DNA of 64,000 bases from Microbacterium sp. 2FI (GTDB lineage Bacteria; Actinomycetota; Actinomycetes; Actinomycetales; Microbacteriaceae), in the NCBI RefSeq assembly GCF_005502885.1, contig NZ_SCMR01000006.1:1-64000 (forward strand). The letters are read 5' to 3'. The notes beneath the pieces were generated by a model, which saw only the letters and a program-made list of their open reading frames with translations, had not been told where the DNA came from and ran no database searches. The first letter of the stretch is position 1; each line of letters starts with the position of its first letter. Position numbers and translations under genes: made by a program. Positions 1 to 12,260 of this stretch are shown here, in pieces.

Positions 1-40
1 CTGCGTCGGGGCCACGGCCCCGGCCCCGGCCCCGACGCAG
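1..40. repeat. Perfect 13-bp inverted repeat at the window edge
   Basis: Bases 1-13 pair perfectly with bases 28-40 around a 14-nt C/G-rich loop. It could be the terminator hairpin of a gene left of the window, or low-complexity coding sequence of a neighbour. There is no T-tract. It ends 50 bp before the preferred start of the first gene. Confidence 0.45.
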
Positions 41-90
41 TGGGCGGCACCGGGAGCACCGCCGAGCAACGACCGAGAGGCGCCGCCGGC

Positions 91-771
91 TTGAACCGAC
101 CGCTCGGCTCTCTCCTGCAGCGCCTCGCCGATGCCGTCCCTCCGCTGACGCCGGACGGCGATGAGGCACGCGAATGGGCCGAGCGCGAACTCGCCGATCC
201 TATATACCGCACCGCCGAGCCGACACCGCTGGATCGCATCGCGCGGGCGATCGCAGAGTTCTTCGAGAACCTGTTCGGCGCAGAGCTCTCGGGCGACTGG
301 GGGTCCGCGATCGCGCTCGTGGCCGCCCTCGTGGTGATCGTCGTCATCATCGCCGCCTTCGTCGTGTGGGGTGTGCCACGCGCGACCGGGCGCCGCCGGG
401 GCGTGGCGACGGAGCTCTTCGGCGCGGCCGAGGCGCGCTCGGCCGCAGAGCTTCGGCGGGACGCGGCCGCCCACGCCGCGAAGGCCGAGTGGGACGCCGC
501 GATCGTGCTGCGATTCCGCGCACTCGCGCGGGGGTGCGTCGAGCGCGGGGTCGTCGACACTCCGCCCGGCGCCACGGTTCACGCGTTCGCGCGCGCCGCG
601 ACACGCGCCTTCCCCACCCTCGCGGACCCGCTCGAGCGCGCGGCCTCCGCCTTCGACGATGTTCGCTACCTCCGCCGGCCCGGCACGGCCGAGCTCTACC
701 GACAGGTCGCCGACGTCGACGACGCGGTGTCGGCCGCGCGCCCGGTGCTTCGCGACGAGGTCTCCGCGTGA
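91..771 (+). CDS. DUF4129 domain membrane protein
   Basis: About 226 residues from a TTG at 91, which is preceded by a GAGAGG ribosome site at 74-79. The reading frame stays open to the left edge with a GTG at 40, so the start is uncertain. One membrane segment lies near residues 72-97, followed by a basic stretch and a cytoplasmic DUF4129-type helical domain. The protein opens with the family-like motif PPLTPDGDEAREWAERELADP. It overlaps the next gene by GTGA and heads a DUF4129-DUF4350-MoxR-DUF58 operon. This set is conserved in actinobacteria and thought to act at the membrane with a MoxR chaperone; its biochemical role is unknown. Confidence 0.75.
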   Translation: MNRPLGSLLQRLADAVPPLTPDGDEAREWAERELADPIYRTAEPTPLDRIARAIAEFFENLFGAELSGDWGSAIALVAALVVIVVIIAAFVVWGVPRATGRRRGVATELFGAAEARSAAELRRDAAAHAAKAEWDAAIVLRFRALARGCVERGVVDTPPGATVHAFARAATRAFPTLADPLERAASAFDDVRYLRRPGTAELYRQVADVDDAVSAARPVLRDEVSA

Positions 772-1946
772 ACGCCGTCGAGATCCGCACGCCGAGCCGC
801 CGCCGCCGGAGCGTCGCCGCCTGGATCGCGATCGGACTCGCCCTCCTGCTCGTCGGCGGCATCGGTTCGGTGCTGTCGAGCGCCGGCGAGTGGGCGCAGC
901 GCGATGCGCTCGACCCCGACTCGGCCGGTCCCTTCGGCACCCGCGCACTCGCGGAGGTGCTGCGCGATCACGGCGTCGAAGTGCTCGTCGAGCGCGACCG
1001 TGCGAGCGCGATCGCCGCCCTCGGCAGCGGGAATGCGACGCTGGTGCTGCCCGACGCCCCGGCGCTCTCCGACGACGGAATCCTCTCCTTGACCGAACCC
1101 GCGGCCGACGTCGTGCTCATCGATCCTCGCGCGCGCACTCTCGATCTGCTTCTTGCGGGCTCCACACCAGCCGGCTTCGCTCCCGGCGGGCTCGTCGAGC
1201 CCGAGTGCGATCTTCCTGAGGCGACGCGCTCGGGAGCGATCGAGCCCGGTGCGCTGTTCGCACCGGGCGGATCGGGAGACGCGGTCGCCTGCTATCCGTC
1301 CGGCGACGGGTACGCGTTGCTCGTCGGGCCGCACGCCGACGGAACCGTCGCCGCGGTCGACGGGGGCGCGCTGCTGACGAACGAGCACCTCGCAGACGAC
1401 GGCAACGCCGCGCTCGCCGTGAACCTCATGGGCGGAAACCCCCGCGTGGTCTGGTATGCGCCGGGCCTGGGCGACACCGATCTCGAGAACACCGATCCGT
1501 CTCTCGGCGAGCTCACGCCGCCGTGGGTGAGCCCGGTGATCCTCCTGCTGCTGGTCGCCGGAGTCGCGGCCGCGATCTGGCGCGGGCGCCGGTTCGGACC
1601 CCTTGTCGCCGAGCGACTGCCCGTGAGCGTCCGCGTGTCCGAGACGACCGAGGGTCGGGCGCGCCTGTACGCGCAGGCGCGAGACGCCGTCCACGCCGCC
1701 GACCAGCTGCGCATCGGGGCTCTCACGCGGATCGCGCGATCGCTGGGCCTGGGGCCTGCGGCGTCGGCGGACGAGATCGCGGATGCCGCGGCCGCGGTCA
1801 CCGGCATCGACCGCGGTGCAGCACGCGGCATCCTCATCCATGACGTGCCCGCGGGGGACGCCGACCTCGTCGCGCTCGCCGCCCACATCCGCCACCTCGA
1901 GGAGGCCGTGAACGCGGCCATCCGTCCCGAAAGGAATCCCCGATGA
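768..1946 (+). CDS. DUF4350 domain membrane protein
   Basis: A 392-residue protein. The GTG start at 768 overlaps the stop of the DUF4129 gene, so translation is probably coupled. An N-terminal membrane helix (about residues 16-34) precedes an extracytoplasmic DUF4350 domain (about 45-220). A second helix (about 258-278, around VILLLLVAGVAAAIW) leads to a cytoplasmic C-terminal helical region. The family is routinely found beside MoxR ATPases and DUF58 proteins and may fold like a glutamine-amidotransferase relative, but no activity is established. The shared operon suggests it works with the MoxR ATPase encoded next, which it overlaps by ATGA. Confidence 0.8.
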   Translation: MNAVEIRTPSRRRRSVAAWIAIGLALLLVGGIGSVLSSAGEWAQRDALDPDSAGPFGTRALAEVLRDHGVEVLVERDRASAIAALGSGNATLVLPDAPALSDDGILSLTEPAADVVLIDPRARTLDLLLAGSTPAGFAPGGLVEPECDLPEATRSGAIEPGALFAPGGSGDAVACYPSGDGYALLVGPHADGTVAAVDGGALLTNEHLADDGNAALAVNLMGGNPRVVWYAPGLGDTDLENTDPSLGELTPPWVSPVILLLLVAGVAAAIWRGRRFGPLVAERLPVSVRVSETTEGRARLYAQARDAVHAADQLRIGALTRIARSLGLGPAASADEIADAAAAVTGIDRGAARGILIHDVPAGDADLVALAAHIRHLEEAVNAAIRPERNPR

Positions 1947-2941
1947 CAGACGTGCCGACTCCCCCTCCCCTCCCCCTGTCAGAGCCGAGCGACGCGGCGC
2001 TGCGAGAGGCGATGAATCGCGTTCGGATCGAGGTCGGCAAGGCCGTGATCGGCCAGGACGGCACCGTCACGGGCCTGCTCATCGCGGTGCTCGCACGCGG
2101 TCACGTGCTGCTGGAGGGTGTACCGGGCGTCGCGAAGACGCTCCTGGTGCGCGCGTTCTCGACCGCGCTCGGGCTCGACACCAAGCGGATCCAGTTCACA
2201 CCCGACCTCATGCCGGGCGACGTGTCGGGGTCACTGGTCTACGACGCTCGCGCGGGCGAGTTCGAGTTTCGCGAGGGTCCGGTGTTCACCAACATCGTGC
2301 TCGCCGACGAGATCAATCGCACGCCGCCGAAGACGCAGGCTGCCCTCCTCGAGGCGATGGAGGAGCGCCAGGTCTCCACCGACGGCGTGACCCGGGCGCT
2401 CCCCGACCCGTTCCTGGTCGCCGCCACCCAGAACCCGATCGAGCACGAGGGCACCTATACGCTGCCCGAGGCACAGCTCGACCGGTTCCTGCTGAAGCTC
2501 ATCGTCGAGGTGCCTGCCCGCGACGCCGAGCTCGCGGTGCTGCGTCGGCACGCGAACGGCTTCGACCCGCGCGACCTCGCCGCGGCGGGGCTGAAGCGAG
2601 CCGCCAGCGCCGACGAGCTGCGCTCCGCGCAGCGGGCTGCGGCATCCGTCACCGTCTCGGACGACGTCCTCGGCTACGTCGTCGACCTCGCCCAGGCCAC
2701 GCGACGCAGCCCGTCGGTTCAGCTCGGCGTGAGCCCCCGGGCGGCGACGGCGCTGCTGGCGGCGGCCAAGGCGTGGGCATGGCTCGGCGGCTACCCCGCC
2801 ATCACGCCCGACCACGTCCAGACGATGCTCGTGCCGACGTGGCGACACCGCATCCGGCTGCGGCCGGACGCCGAACTCGAAGGCGTGTCAGTCGACGCCG
2901 TACTCGGATCGGTCGTGCAGCAGACCCGCGTTCCCATCTAG
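1943..2941 (+). CDS. MoxR family AAA+ ATPase
   Basis: A 332-residue AAA_3 ATPase. The Walker A motif GVPGVAKT lies at about 59-66 and the Walker B IVLADE at about 118-123, followed by NRTPPKTQAALLEAMEE, a MoxR hallmark. The sensor region ATQNPIEHEGTYTLPEAQLD and a C-terminal lid are present. MoxR proteins act as chaperones that insert cofactors or mature partner complexes, usually with von Willebrand or DUF58 partners. The DUF58 gene begins 2 bp after this stop, and the start overlaps the DUF4350 stop (ATGA). The client in this organism is unknown. Confidence 0.93.
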   Translation: MTDVPTPPPLPLSEPSDAALREAMNRVRIEVGKAVIGQDGTVTGLLIAVLARGHVLLEGVPGVAKTLLVRAFSTALGLDTKRIQFTPDLMPGDVSGSLVYDARAGEFEFREGPVFTNIVLADEINRTPPKTQAALLEAMEERQVSTDGVTRALPDPFLVAATQNPIEHEGTYTLPEAQLDRFLLKLIVEVPARDAELAVLRRHANGFDPRDLAAAGLKRAASADELRSAQRAAASVTVSDDVLGYVVDLAQATRRSPSVQLGVSPRAATALLAAAKAWAWLGGYPAITPDHVQTMLVPTWRHRIRLRPDAELEGVSVDAVLGSVVQQTRVPI

Positions 2942-2943
2942 GC

Positions 2944-4245
2944 ATGTACCTCACCGGCCGCCTCCCTCTCCTCGTCGTCGTCGGCGCGGTGCCGGTCGTG
3001 CTGCTCTCGTTCGCCGGCGTCGATGCGTGGCTCGCAGCCTTCGGCTGGATCGTGCTGTGCCTGCTGGTCTCTCTCGCCGACGCCGCCGCCGCGCCCCGCC
3101 CTGGCCGCGTCATGGTCGAGCGGACCGTGCCGCGTCGCGCACGGCTGGGCGAACCCGTCACCACCGAGCTGCGACTGCGCAACACCGGCGCGCGGCGCCT
3201 GCGCGGCCGCATTCGCGACGCGTGGCAGCCGACCGCCGGAGCCCCGGCCGACCGCGCCGCGATCGACATCCCGCCCGGCGAGAGCCGCGTCATCGGCATC
3301 CCACTCCTCCCCCGTCGCCGCGGCGAGCTGACCTCGCGCTTCGTAGTCGTGCGCTCCGACGGTCCGCTTCGTTTCGCGGGTCGGCAGGCGCGCATCGCAT
3401 CGGTCGGGGCGCTTCGCGTGCTCCCGCCGTTCACGGCGCGCCGGCACCTGCCTTCGCGCCTGGCACGACTGCGCGAGCTCGACGGCAACACCAGTGTGCA
3501 GGTGCGCGGGCAGGGAACCGAGTTCGACAGCCTGCGCGAATACGTGCGCGGCGACGACGTGCGCGCGATCGACTGGCGCGCGACCGCACGGTCGAGCACG
3601 ACCATGCTGCGAACCTGGCGCCCCGAGCGCGACCGGCATGTCGTCATCGTCATCGACACCGGCCGGACGGCCGCCGCGCGCGTGGGTGACGGGGTGCGGA
3701 TGGATGCCGCCATGGAGGCGGCCCTGCTGCTCGCCGCTCTGGCGACCCGTGCCGGCGATCACACGCACCTCGTGATGTTCGACCGCGTCACGCGTGCGCG
3801 GGTCAGCCGCGTCGACGGGCCGGCGCTGCTGCCCGCGCTCGTCGACGCGATGGCCCCGGTCGAGCCGCAGCTCATCGACACCGACTGGGACGCCGCGTTC
3901 GCCCAGGTGCGCGCGCTCACGTCGCGCCCGTCGCTCGTCGTGCTCCTCACCGCGCAGGACGCACCGAGTTCCGCACGAGGGTTCCTCGGGTCGCTGCCCG
4001 CGCTCGCGCAGCGCGCGCATGTGCTCGTCGGAACCGTCACCGAAGAGCCGGCCGAGGCCGTGCCGAACCCCGATGCCGCCGAGGTCTACCGCGCCGCCGC
4101 CGGCGAGCGCACGGCACGCGATGCGGCGGTCGTGGCGGCCGCGATCGCACGCGCCGGGGCCGAGGCGATCGCCGACACCCCCGACGCTCTGCCGCCCCGG
4201 ATCGCCGACCGCTACCTCGCCCTCAAGGCCGCTGGACGCCTCTGA
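2944..4245 (+). CDS. DUF58 domain membrane protein
   Basis: A 433-residue partner of the MoxR ATPase. Two membrane helices (about 7-24 and 28-47) are followed by a beta-rich region and then the DUF58 signature GTEFDSLREYVRGDDVRAID near residues 194-213. A von Willebrand-like segment with VVIVIDTGRT follows. The ATG at 2944 sits 2 bp after the moxR stop, which fixes the start. It is probably the last gene of the operon, because a new promoter and a ribosome site precede the next gene. Function is inferred only from the conserved MoxR-DUF58 pairing. Confidence 0.87.
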   Translation: MYLTGRLPLLVVVGAVPVVLLSFAGVDAWLAAFGWIVLCLLVSLADAAAAPRPGRVMVERTVPRRARLGEPVTTELRLRNTGARRLRGRIRDAWQPTAGAPADRAAIDIPPGESRVIGIPLLPRRRGELTSRFVVVRSDGPLRFAGRQARIASVGALRVLPPFTARRHLPSRLARLRELDGNTSVQVRGQGTEFDSLREYVRGDDVRAIDWRATARSSTTMLRTWRPERDRHVVIVIDTGRTAAARVGDGVRMDAAMEAALLLAALATRAGDHTHLVMFDRVTRARVSRVDGPALLPALVDAMAPVEPQLIDTDWDAAFAQVRALTSRPSLVVLLTAQDAPSSARGFLGSLPALAQRAHVLVGTVTEEPAEAVPNPDAAEVYRAAAGERTARDAAVVAAAIARAGAEAIADTPDALPPRIADRYLALKAAGRL

Positions 4246-4293
4246 GCGCCGGCCTGCGGCATCCGTCACTTCGATGAACACTCGTGGCGGTTC

Positions 4294-4323
4294 CTGAGAA
4301 TCGGCTGAGCCTGCCGCTACGCT
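4294..4323 (+). promoter_or_regulatory. Candidate promoter of aqpZ
   Basis: CTGAGA at 4294-4299, an 18-nt spacer and TACGCT at 4318-4323 form a plausible sigma-A-type promoter. A strong AGGAAAGGAG ribosome site at 4331-4340 lies before the ATG. It separates aqpZ from the upstream operon. Confidence 0.4.
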
Positions 4324-4346
4324 CACGACGAGGAAAGGAGTCCGCC

Positions 4347-5144
4347 ATGACGGATACCACCACCGAGCCCTCGACGGCGACCAAGCTCGTTGCCGAGGCA
4401 CTCGGAACATTCCTGCTGGTGTTCGGGTCGATCAGCGTCGCGCTGTTCGCCTCGGATTTCGGCACCGGACCCAACGGAACGTCGCTCGGCGTCGGCTTCA
4501 TCGGAGTGTCGCTGGCCTTCGGCCTGACGCTCATGGCGGGCATCTACGCGTGGGGCCCCATCTCGGGCGGCCACTTCAACCCCGCGGTGACCTTCGGCCT
4601 CGCCGCCGCGGGCCGCTTCGCGTGGAAGGACGCCCCGGGCTATATCATCGCCCAGATCGTCGGCGGCGCCGTCGGCACGACGCTCATCGTGCTGATCGGC
4701 GTGTTCGGTCCCGGGACGTGGCTCGCCGATGCTCAAAACGGCGGGTTCGCAAGCAACGGCTACGGCGAGGGCTCGTTCGGCTCGCCCGGCGGCTTCGGCC
4801 TGGGCGCCGCGATCATCGCGGAGGTGCTGTTCACGGCCATCTTCCTGCTCGTGATCCTCGGCGTGACGCACCCCCAGCGCGGCACGGCGGGCTTCGCCGG
4901 CCTGTCGATCGGCCTCACGCTGACCTTCATCCATCTGGCGTCGATCCCGATCGACAACACATCGGTCAACCCCGCCCGCTCGATCGCGACCGCTATCTAC
5001 GGCGGCCCCGAAGCGCTCGGGCAGCTGTGGGTGTTCCTGCTGTTCCCGCTGGTCGGCGGTCTGCTGGCCGGGTTCCTCCACCGCGCGCTCTTCGAGGCCA
5101 AGGGAACCGTTCCCCCCGCTCCGAAGACGGCACGCGTCAAGTAG
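4347..5144 (+). CDS. aqpZ: Aquaporin Z-type water channel
   Basis: A 265-residue MIP-family channel with six membrane segments. Both pore signatures are intact: GGHFNPAVTFG and NTSVNPARS. A His in FIHLASIP and the Thr of NTSVNPARS match the narrow aromatic/arginine filter of AqpZ rather than a GlpF glycerol facilitator. The start is the ATG at 4347, 6 nt after AGGAAAGGAG; an in-frame GTG at 4284 is rejected for lack of such a site. A Gly/Ser-rich extracellular loop (NGGFASNGYGEGSFGSPGG) is slightly longer than usual. It is monocistronic, between the DUF58 operon and a strong hairpin, and probably moves water during osmotic change. Confidence 0.93.
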   Translation: MTDTTTEPSTATKLVAEALGTFLLVFGSISVALFASDFGTGPNGTSLGVGFIGVSLAFGLTLMAGIYAWGPISGGHFNPAVTFGLAAAGRFAWKDAPGYIIAQIVGGAVGTTLIVLIGVFGPGTWLADAQNGGFASNGYGEGSFGSPGGFGLGAAIIAEVLFTAIFLLVILGVTHPQRGTAGFAGLSIGLTLTFIHLASIPIDNTSVNPARSIATAIYGGPEALGQLWVFLLFPLVGGLLAGFLHRALFEAKGTVPPAPKTARVK

Positions 5145-5161
5145 CCCGTCGGGATTCACGA

Positions 5162-5197
5162 CGAAGCGGCCCGTCCCCGAGGGGGCGGGCCGCTTCG
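5162..5197. terminator. Bidirectional hairpin between aqpZ and katG
   Basis: Bases 5162-5178 pair with 5181-5197 over 17 positions, with a single G-U pair and an almost absent loop. It lies 18 bp after the aqpZ stop and 19 bp after the katG stop on the other strand. There is no U-tract, as is common for high-GC actinobacterial terminators. Confidence 0.8.
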
Positions 5198-5216
5198 CGT
5201 GCCGTGGCGGCGCCGG

Positions 5217-8017
<2,801 letters not shown>

Positions 8018-8033
8018 GACGGATGCTGCGGCC

Positions 8034-9029
8034 TCAGCCTGCGACGAGCGTCGGCGTTCCGGTCTCGTACTCGGTGAGATCGCCCGTCTCGCCGAGGCGC
8101 TGAGCACGCCCCCCGACGACGACCATGTAGAAGACGAACAGCGCGAGCGCGGCCGCCCCGATGCCGATCTTCACCGGCCACGGCCACGGCTGCGCCGTGA
8201 CGAACCCCTCGATGAGTCCCGCGACGGCGAGGGCGATCACGAGCCCGATCGCCACTGTCGCCAGCGATCGTCCGGCCGCGGCGAGCGATTCGCCCCGCGG
8301 CATCGGACCGGGAGCCACCCACGCCCAGAAGATCCGCAGCCCCGCTGCCCCGGCGACGAAGATGCACGTGAGCTCGAGGAGGCCGTGGGGAAGGATGTAG
8401 AGCACGAAGACGTCGCCCCGGCCGAAGGCGATCATGACCGCCGCCGCCGTGCCGACCCCGACGGCGTTCTGCACGAGCACCATGATCGGCCAGATGCCGG
8501 TCACGCCGAACAGCACGCACTGCGCCGCGATCCACGCGTTGTTGGTCCATACGGTCCCGGCGAACACCGCCGCCGGGTTCTCGCTGTAATAGTCGGTGAA
8601 CTCGTTCTCCGCGTACTCCTCGAGCTGCGCGCGATCGCCGAGGCTCGCCACGAGCGCAGGATCACCCGACACCCACAGCGCCACGATCGTTCCCACCGCG
8701 ACGAAGCCGACGGCGATCACGAGCGTCGCCCACCGGATGCGGTACAGCGCAGCGGGCAGCTGCAGAGCGAAGAACCGCGGAATCTGCCGGAGCACGTTCT
8801 CGGGTGCGCCGGTGAGGCGCAGCCGGGCCCGTGCCAGCATGGTCGAGATGTGATCGCCCTGCGGGGTGCGGCCCGCCGAGGTCTTGACATCGGCGAGGTC
8901 AGCGGATGCCGCGCGGTAGCGGGTGACGAGCTCGTCGATCTCGCGGCCGCTGAGGCGCCGTATCCGGCTCAGCTCATCGAGTCGCGCCCACTCGTCGCGG
9001 CGAGCGACCGTGAGGGCGTCGAGATCCAT
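8034..9029 (-). CDS. SpoIIM-like (stage II sporulation M family) membrane protein
   Basis: A 331-residue polytopic protein. The soluble, charged N-terminal 85 residues include the MDLDALTVARRDEWARLDEL start typical of actinobacterial SpoIIM-family members. About five to six membrane helices follow, with the family feature YILPHGLLELTCIFVAGAAG. These organisms do not sporulate; in them the family accompanies DUF58/MoxR and RDD genes and its role is unknown. It is transcribed divergently from the RDD gene, with 16 bp between start codons. A -10 box ends 7 nt upstream, suggesting a leaderless message. The start at 9029 is preferred over the ATG at 9047. Confidence 0.8.
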   Translation of the reverse strand: MDLDALTVARRDEWARLDELSRIRRLSGREIDELVTRYRAASADLADVKTSAGRTPQGDHISTMLARARLRLTGAPENVLRQIPRFFALQLPAALYRIRWATLVIAVGFVAVGTIVALWVSGDPALVASLGDRAQLEEYAENEFTDYYSENPAAVFAGTVWTNNAWIAAQCVLFGVTGIWPIMVLVQNAVGVGTAAAVMIAFGRGDVFVLYILPHGLLELTCIFVAGAAGLRIFWAWVAPGPMPRGESLAAAGRSLATVAIGLVIALAVAGLIEGFVTAQPWPWPVKIGIGAAALALFVFYMVVVGGRAQRLGETGDLTEYETGTPTLVAG

Positions 9030-9036
9030 GTGCTTC

Positions 9037-9042
9037 ACTGTA
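9037..9042 (-). promoter_or_regulatory. -10 box of the SpoIIM-like gene
   Basis: TACAGT on the minus strand, 7 nt before the ATG, predicting a leaderless transcript. It lies inside the 16-bp divergent gap with the RDD gene. Confidence 0.45.
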
Positions 9043-9045
9043 CCC

Positions 9046-9891
9046 ATGCCCGCCGAAGGTGCCGCGATCATCGAGATCCATCAGGACGAGGTGCTCACCG
9101 GCGAGGCCGTCGCCCTCGACGTCCAGCCGCTCGGCTTCTTCATGCGCGCACTCGGCGTGATCATCGACATGCTGCTCGGGGTCGCGGTCTTCATCCTCTT
9201 CCTGGTCGTCACGGCGTGGCTGGGCGGCCTCGGCCTCCTCGACGAGACCGTCATGCCGATCCTCACGATCGTGATCGTCGTGGTCGTGACCGTGGTTATC
9301 CCCACGGTCACCGAGACCGTCACGCGCGGGCGGAGTCTCGGCCGCCTCGCGGTCGGCGGAAGGATCGTCCGCACCGACGGCGGCGCCGCCGGCTTCCGTC
9401 ACGCGTTCATCCGCGCCCTCGTCGGCGTCTTCGAACTGTGGTTCACGGTCGGCGCCGTCGCCGCGCTGGTCGGCGCGTTCACGCCGCGCTCGCAGCGACT
9501 CGGCGACCTCATCGCCGGCACGTACTCGGAGCGCACGCGCACGCCGCGCCTCCCCGACCCTGCCTTCGGCATCCCGCCGACGCTGGCCGCGTGGAGCACG
9601 GTCGCCGACGTCGCGCGGCTCCCCGACCGGCTCGCGCGACGCATCGCGCAGTTCCTGACGTCGGCGCCGAACCTCGAGCCGTCGGCACGTGCGCGGGTCG
9701 CGGCATCCCTCGCCGAAGAGGCGTCGGCCTTCGTCTCACCCGTCCCCCGCGTCGACCCCGAGACCTTTCTCCACGGTGTCGCCGCCGTGCGGCGCACGCG
9801 CGAGCTGCGCGGCGTCGTGCTCGAGAACGAGCGCGTCGCGCGCCTCACCCACGCGGTCGCGGTCGCCCCGCGCGGGTTCCCGGAACGCTGA
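9046..9891 (+). CDS. RDD family membrane protein
   Basis: A 281-residue protein. An RDD domain (about 25-160) carries two or three helices beginning LGFFMRALGVIIDMLLGVAV and the conserved TRGRSLGRLAVGGRIVRTDG segment. A long cytoplasmic C-terminal tail (about 165-281) is rich in Ala and Arg. RDD proteins are small membrane proteins of uncertain transport or scaffold function, and in actinobacteria one is regularly next to a SpoIIM-like gene, as here. The start is the ATG at 9046, which fits the family N-terminus; the longer frame upstream only mirrors the divergent gene. Confidence 0.8.
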   Translation: MPAEGAAIIEIHQDEVLTGEAVALDVQPLGFFMRALGVIIDMLLGVAVFILFLVVTAWLGGLGLLDETVMPILTIVIVVVVTVVIPTVTETVTRGRSLGRLAVGGRIVRTDGGAAGFRHAFIRALVGVFELWFTVGAVAALVGAFTPRSQRLGDLIAGTYSERTRTPRLPDPAFGIPPTLAAWSTVADVARLPDRLARRIAQFLTSAPNLEPSARARVAASLAEEASAFVSPVPRVDPETFLHGVAAVRRTRELRGVVLENERVARLTHAVAVAPRGFPER

Positions 9892-9909
9892 GAGTCGATC
9901 CGCGTCGCG

Positions 9910-11391
<1,482 letters not shown>

Positions 11392-11423
11392 CCGCCTATT
11401 CTCGCACCCGCTCCCGACGCCAG

Positions 11424-11488
11424 CCGTTTACGGACGGGACACGCCACCGTGGAGACGTGACCCTGCGGCGTGTTCCGTCCGTAAACGG
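11424..11488. repeat. 22-bp near-perfect intergenic inverted repeat
   Basis: Arms at 11424-11445 and 11467-11488 match at 21 of 22 positions (core GTTTACGGACGG / CCGTCCGTAAAC) around a 21-nt loop. It fills most of the gap between the DUF3499 stop and the ahcY start. It has no T-tract. Candidates are a terminator, a REP-type palindrome or a small RNA. Confidence 0.85.
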
Positions 11489-11502
11489 AGAGGGGAGAGG
11501 GG

Positions 11503-11709
11503 TCAGACGCGCAGCGTCTCGTGGCGCACGAAGACCCAGCCCTGCGGCACCGATAGCCGATCGGTGTGGATCGCGCACAGATCGTGCGCGTGCGGGTCGC
11601 CGCCCTGGCCGAGCGGGCCGAGCGCGGCCATCTGGTCGCCGTAGTCGTAGGTCAGCGTGGTCACGGCCTCACGGGCGCAACCCACCTTGGAGCAGAGTCT
11701 CTCGCGCAT
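11503..11709 (-). CDS. DUF3499 family small protein
   Basis: A 68-residue protein beginning MRERLCSKVGCAREA. Two early cysteines (CSKVGC) and a later CAIH pair could bind a metal such as zinc, giving a small ribbon-like protein. The family is actinobacterial, of unknown function, and sits in the conserved whiB2-glycosyltransferase-DUF5719-metallopeptidase neighbourhood, as seen here. The ATG at 11709 lies 8 nt after a TAGTGT -10 box; the longer upstream frame is rejected because its composition and sequence are not protein-like. Confidence 0.82.
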   Translation of the reverse strand: MRERLCSKVGCAREAVTTLTYDYGDQMAALGPLGQGGDPHAHDLCAIHTDRLSVPQGWVFVRHETLRV

Positions 11710-11717
11710 CGGTGCCG

Positions 11718-11723
11718 ACACTA
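11718..11723 (-). promoter_or_regulatory. -10 box of the DUF3499 gene
   Basis: TAGTGT on the minus strand, 8 nt before the start codon, predicting a leaderless transcript. Confidence 0.45.
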
Positions 11724-11786
11724 GCCGGTGCACACCCCCCGCAGCCGATGCCGCGCCGCGTCGGTCCGGCACCGGCTCGCGGCGCC

Positions 11787-11792
11787 TAGGAT
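11787..11792 (+). promoter_or_regulatory. -10 box of the metallopeptidase-family gene
   Basis: TAGGAT, 6 nt before the ATG at 11799, predicting a leaderless transcript. It faces the DUF3499 promoter divergently. Confidence 0.45.
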
Positions 11793-11798
11793 GGGCGC

Positions 11799-12239
11799 AT
11801 GGCGTGGCGTCGGACCCGGAGCACGGAGCGCACGGCGCGGCGGCCGTCACGGCACGGCCGTCACGGCCGCGAGGGACGCAGCCCGGTGGTTCGCCCGCCT
11901 CTCCCCCCGCTCGACACGCGCGTCGACCGCTTCGACCTCGCGGTGGGCACGGCCGCGGAGTTCCTGCGCTCGTCATGGCCGGAGCTTCGCGACGTGCGCT
12001 TCGAGATCGCCGACATGCCGCAGGCGACCGACGATGACGGCATCCCCCGGTGGAGCGTGCTGTCGGATCAGAAGCGCATCATCATGTACCGTCTGCCGAT
12101 CGAGCGCCTGAGTCACCTGCACCGCGACGATGACCTGCACCGCCGCATGATGATCGAGGGATGCGTGTTCCGCGCGGCCGCCGAGTACCTCGATCGCGAC
12201 CCCTGGGATCTCGGGCCCGAGCGCTTCCGGTACTTCTGA
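11799..12239 (+). CDS. Metallopeptidase-family (DUF1025/zincin-like) protein lacking HExxH
   Basis: A 146-residue protein. The first 30 residues are Arg-rich and probably disordered. The rest resembles the short zincin-like family found beside DUF3499 and DUF5719 genes: VRFEIADMPQ, the strand KRIIMYRLPIERL, then LHRRMMIEGCVFRAAAEYL. In active members the last helix holds HExxH; here the position reads IEGCVFRAA, so zinc binding and proteolysis are unlikely. It is divergent from DUF3499 and convergent with DUF5719. The family label is well supported by neighbourhood and fold-like motifs, activity is not. Confidence 0.72.
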   Translation: MAWRRTRSTERTARRPSRHGRHGREGRSPVVRPPLPPLDTRVDRFDLAVGTAAEFLRSSWPELRDVRFEIADMPQATDDDGIPRWSVLSDQKRIIMYRLPIERLSHLHRDDDLHRRMMIEGCVFRAAAEYLDRDPWDLGPERFRYF

Positions 12240-12260
12240 CGCGAGCGCGCGCCGGCTCCG

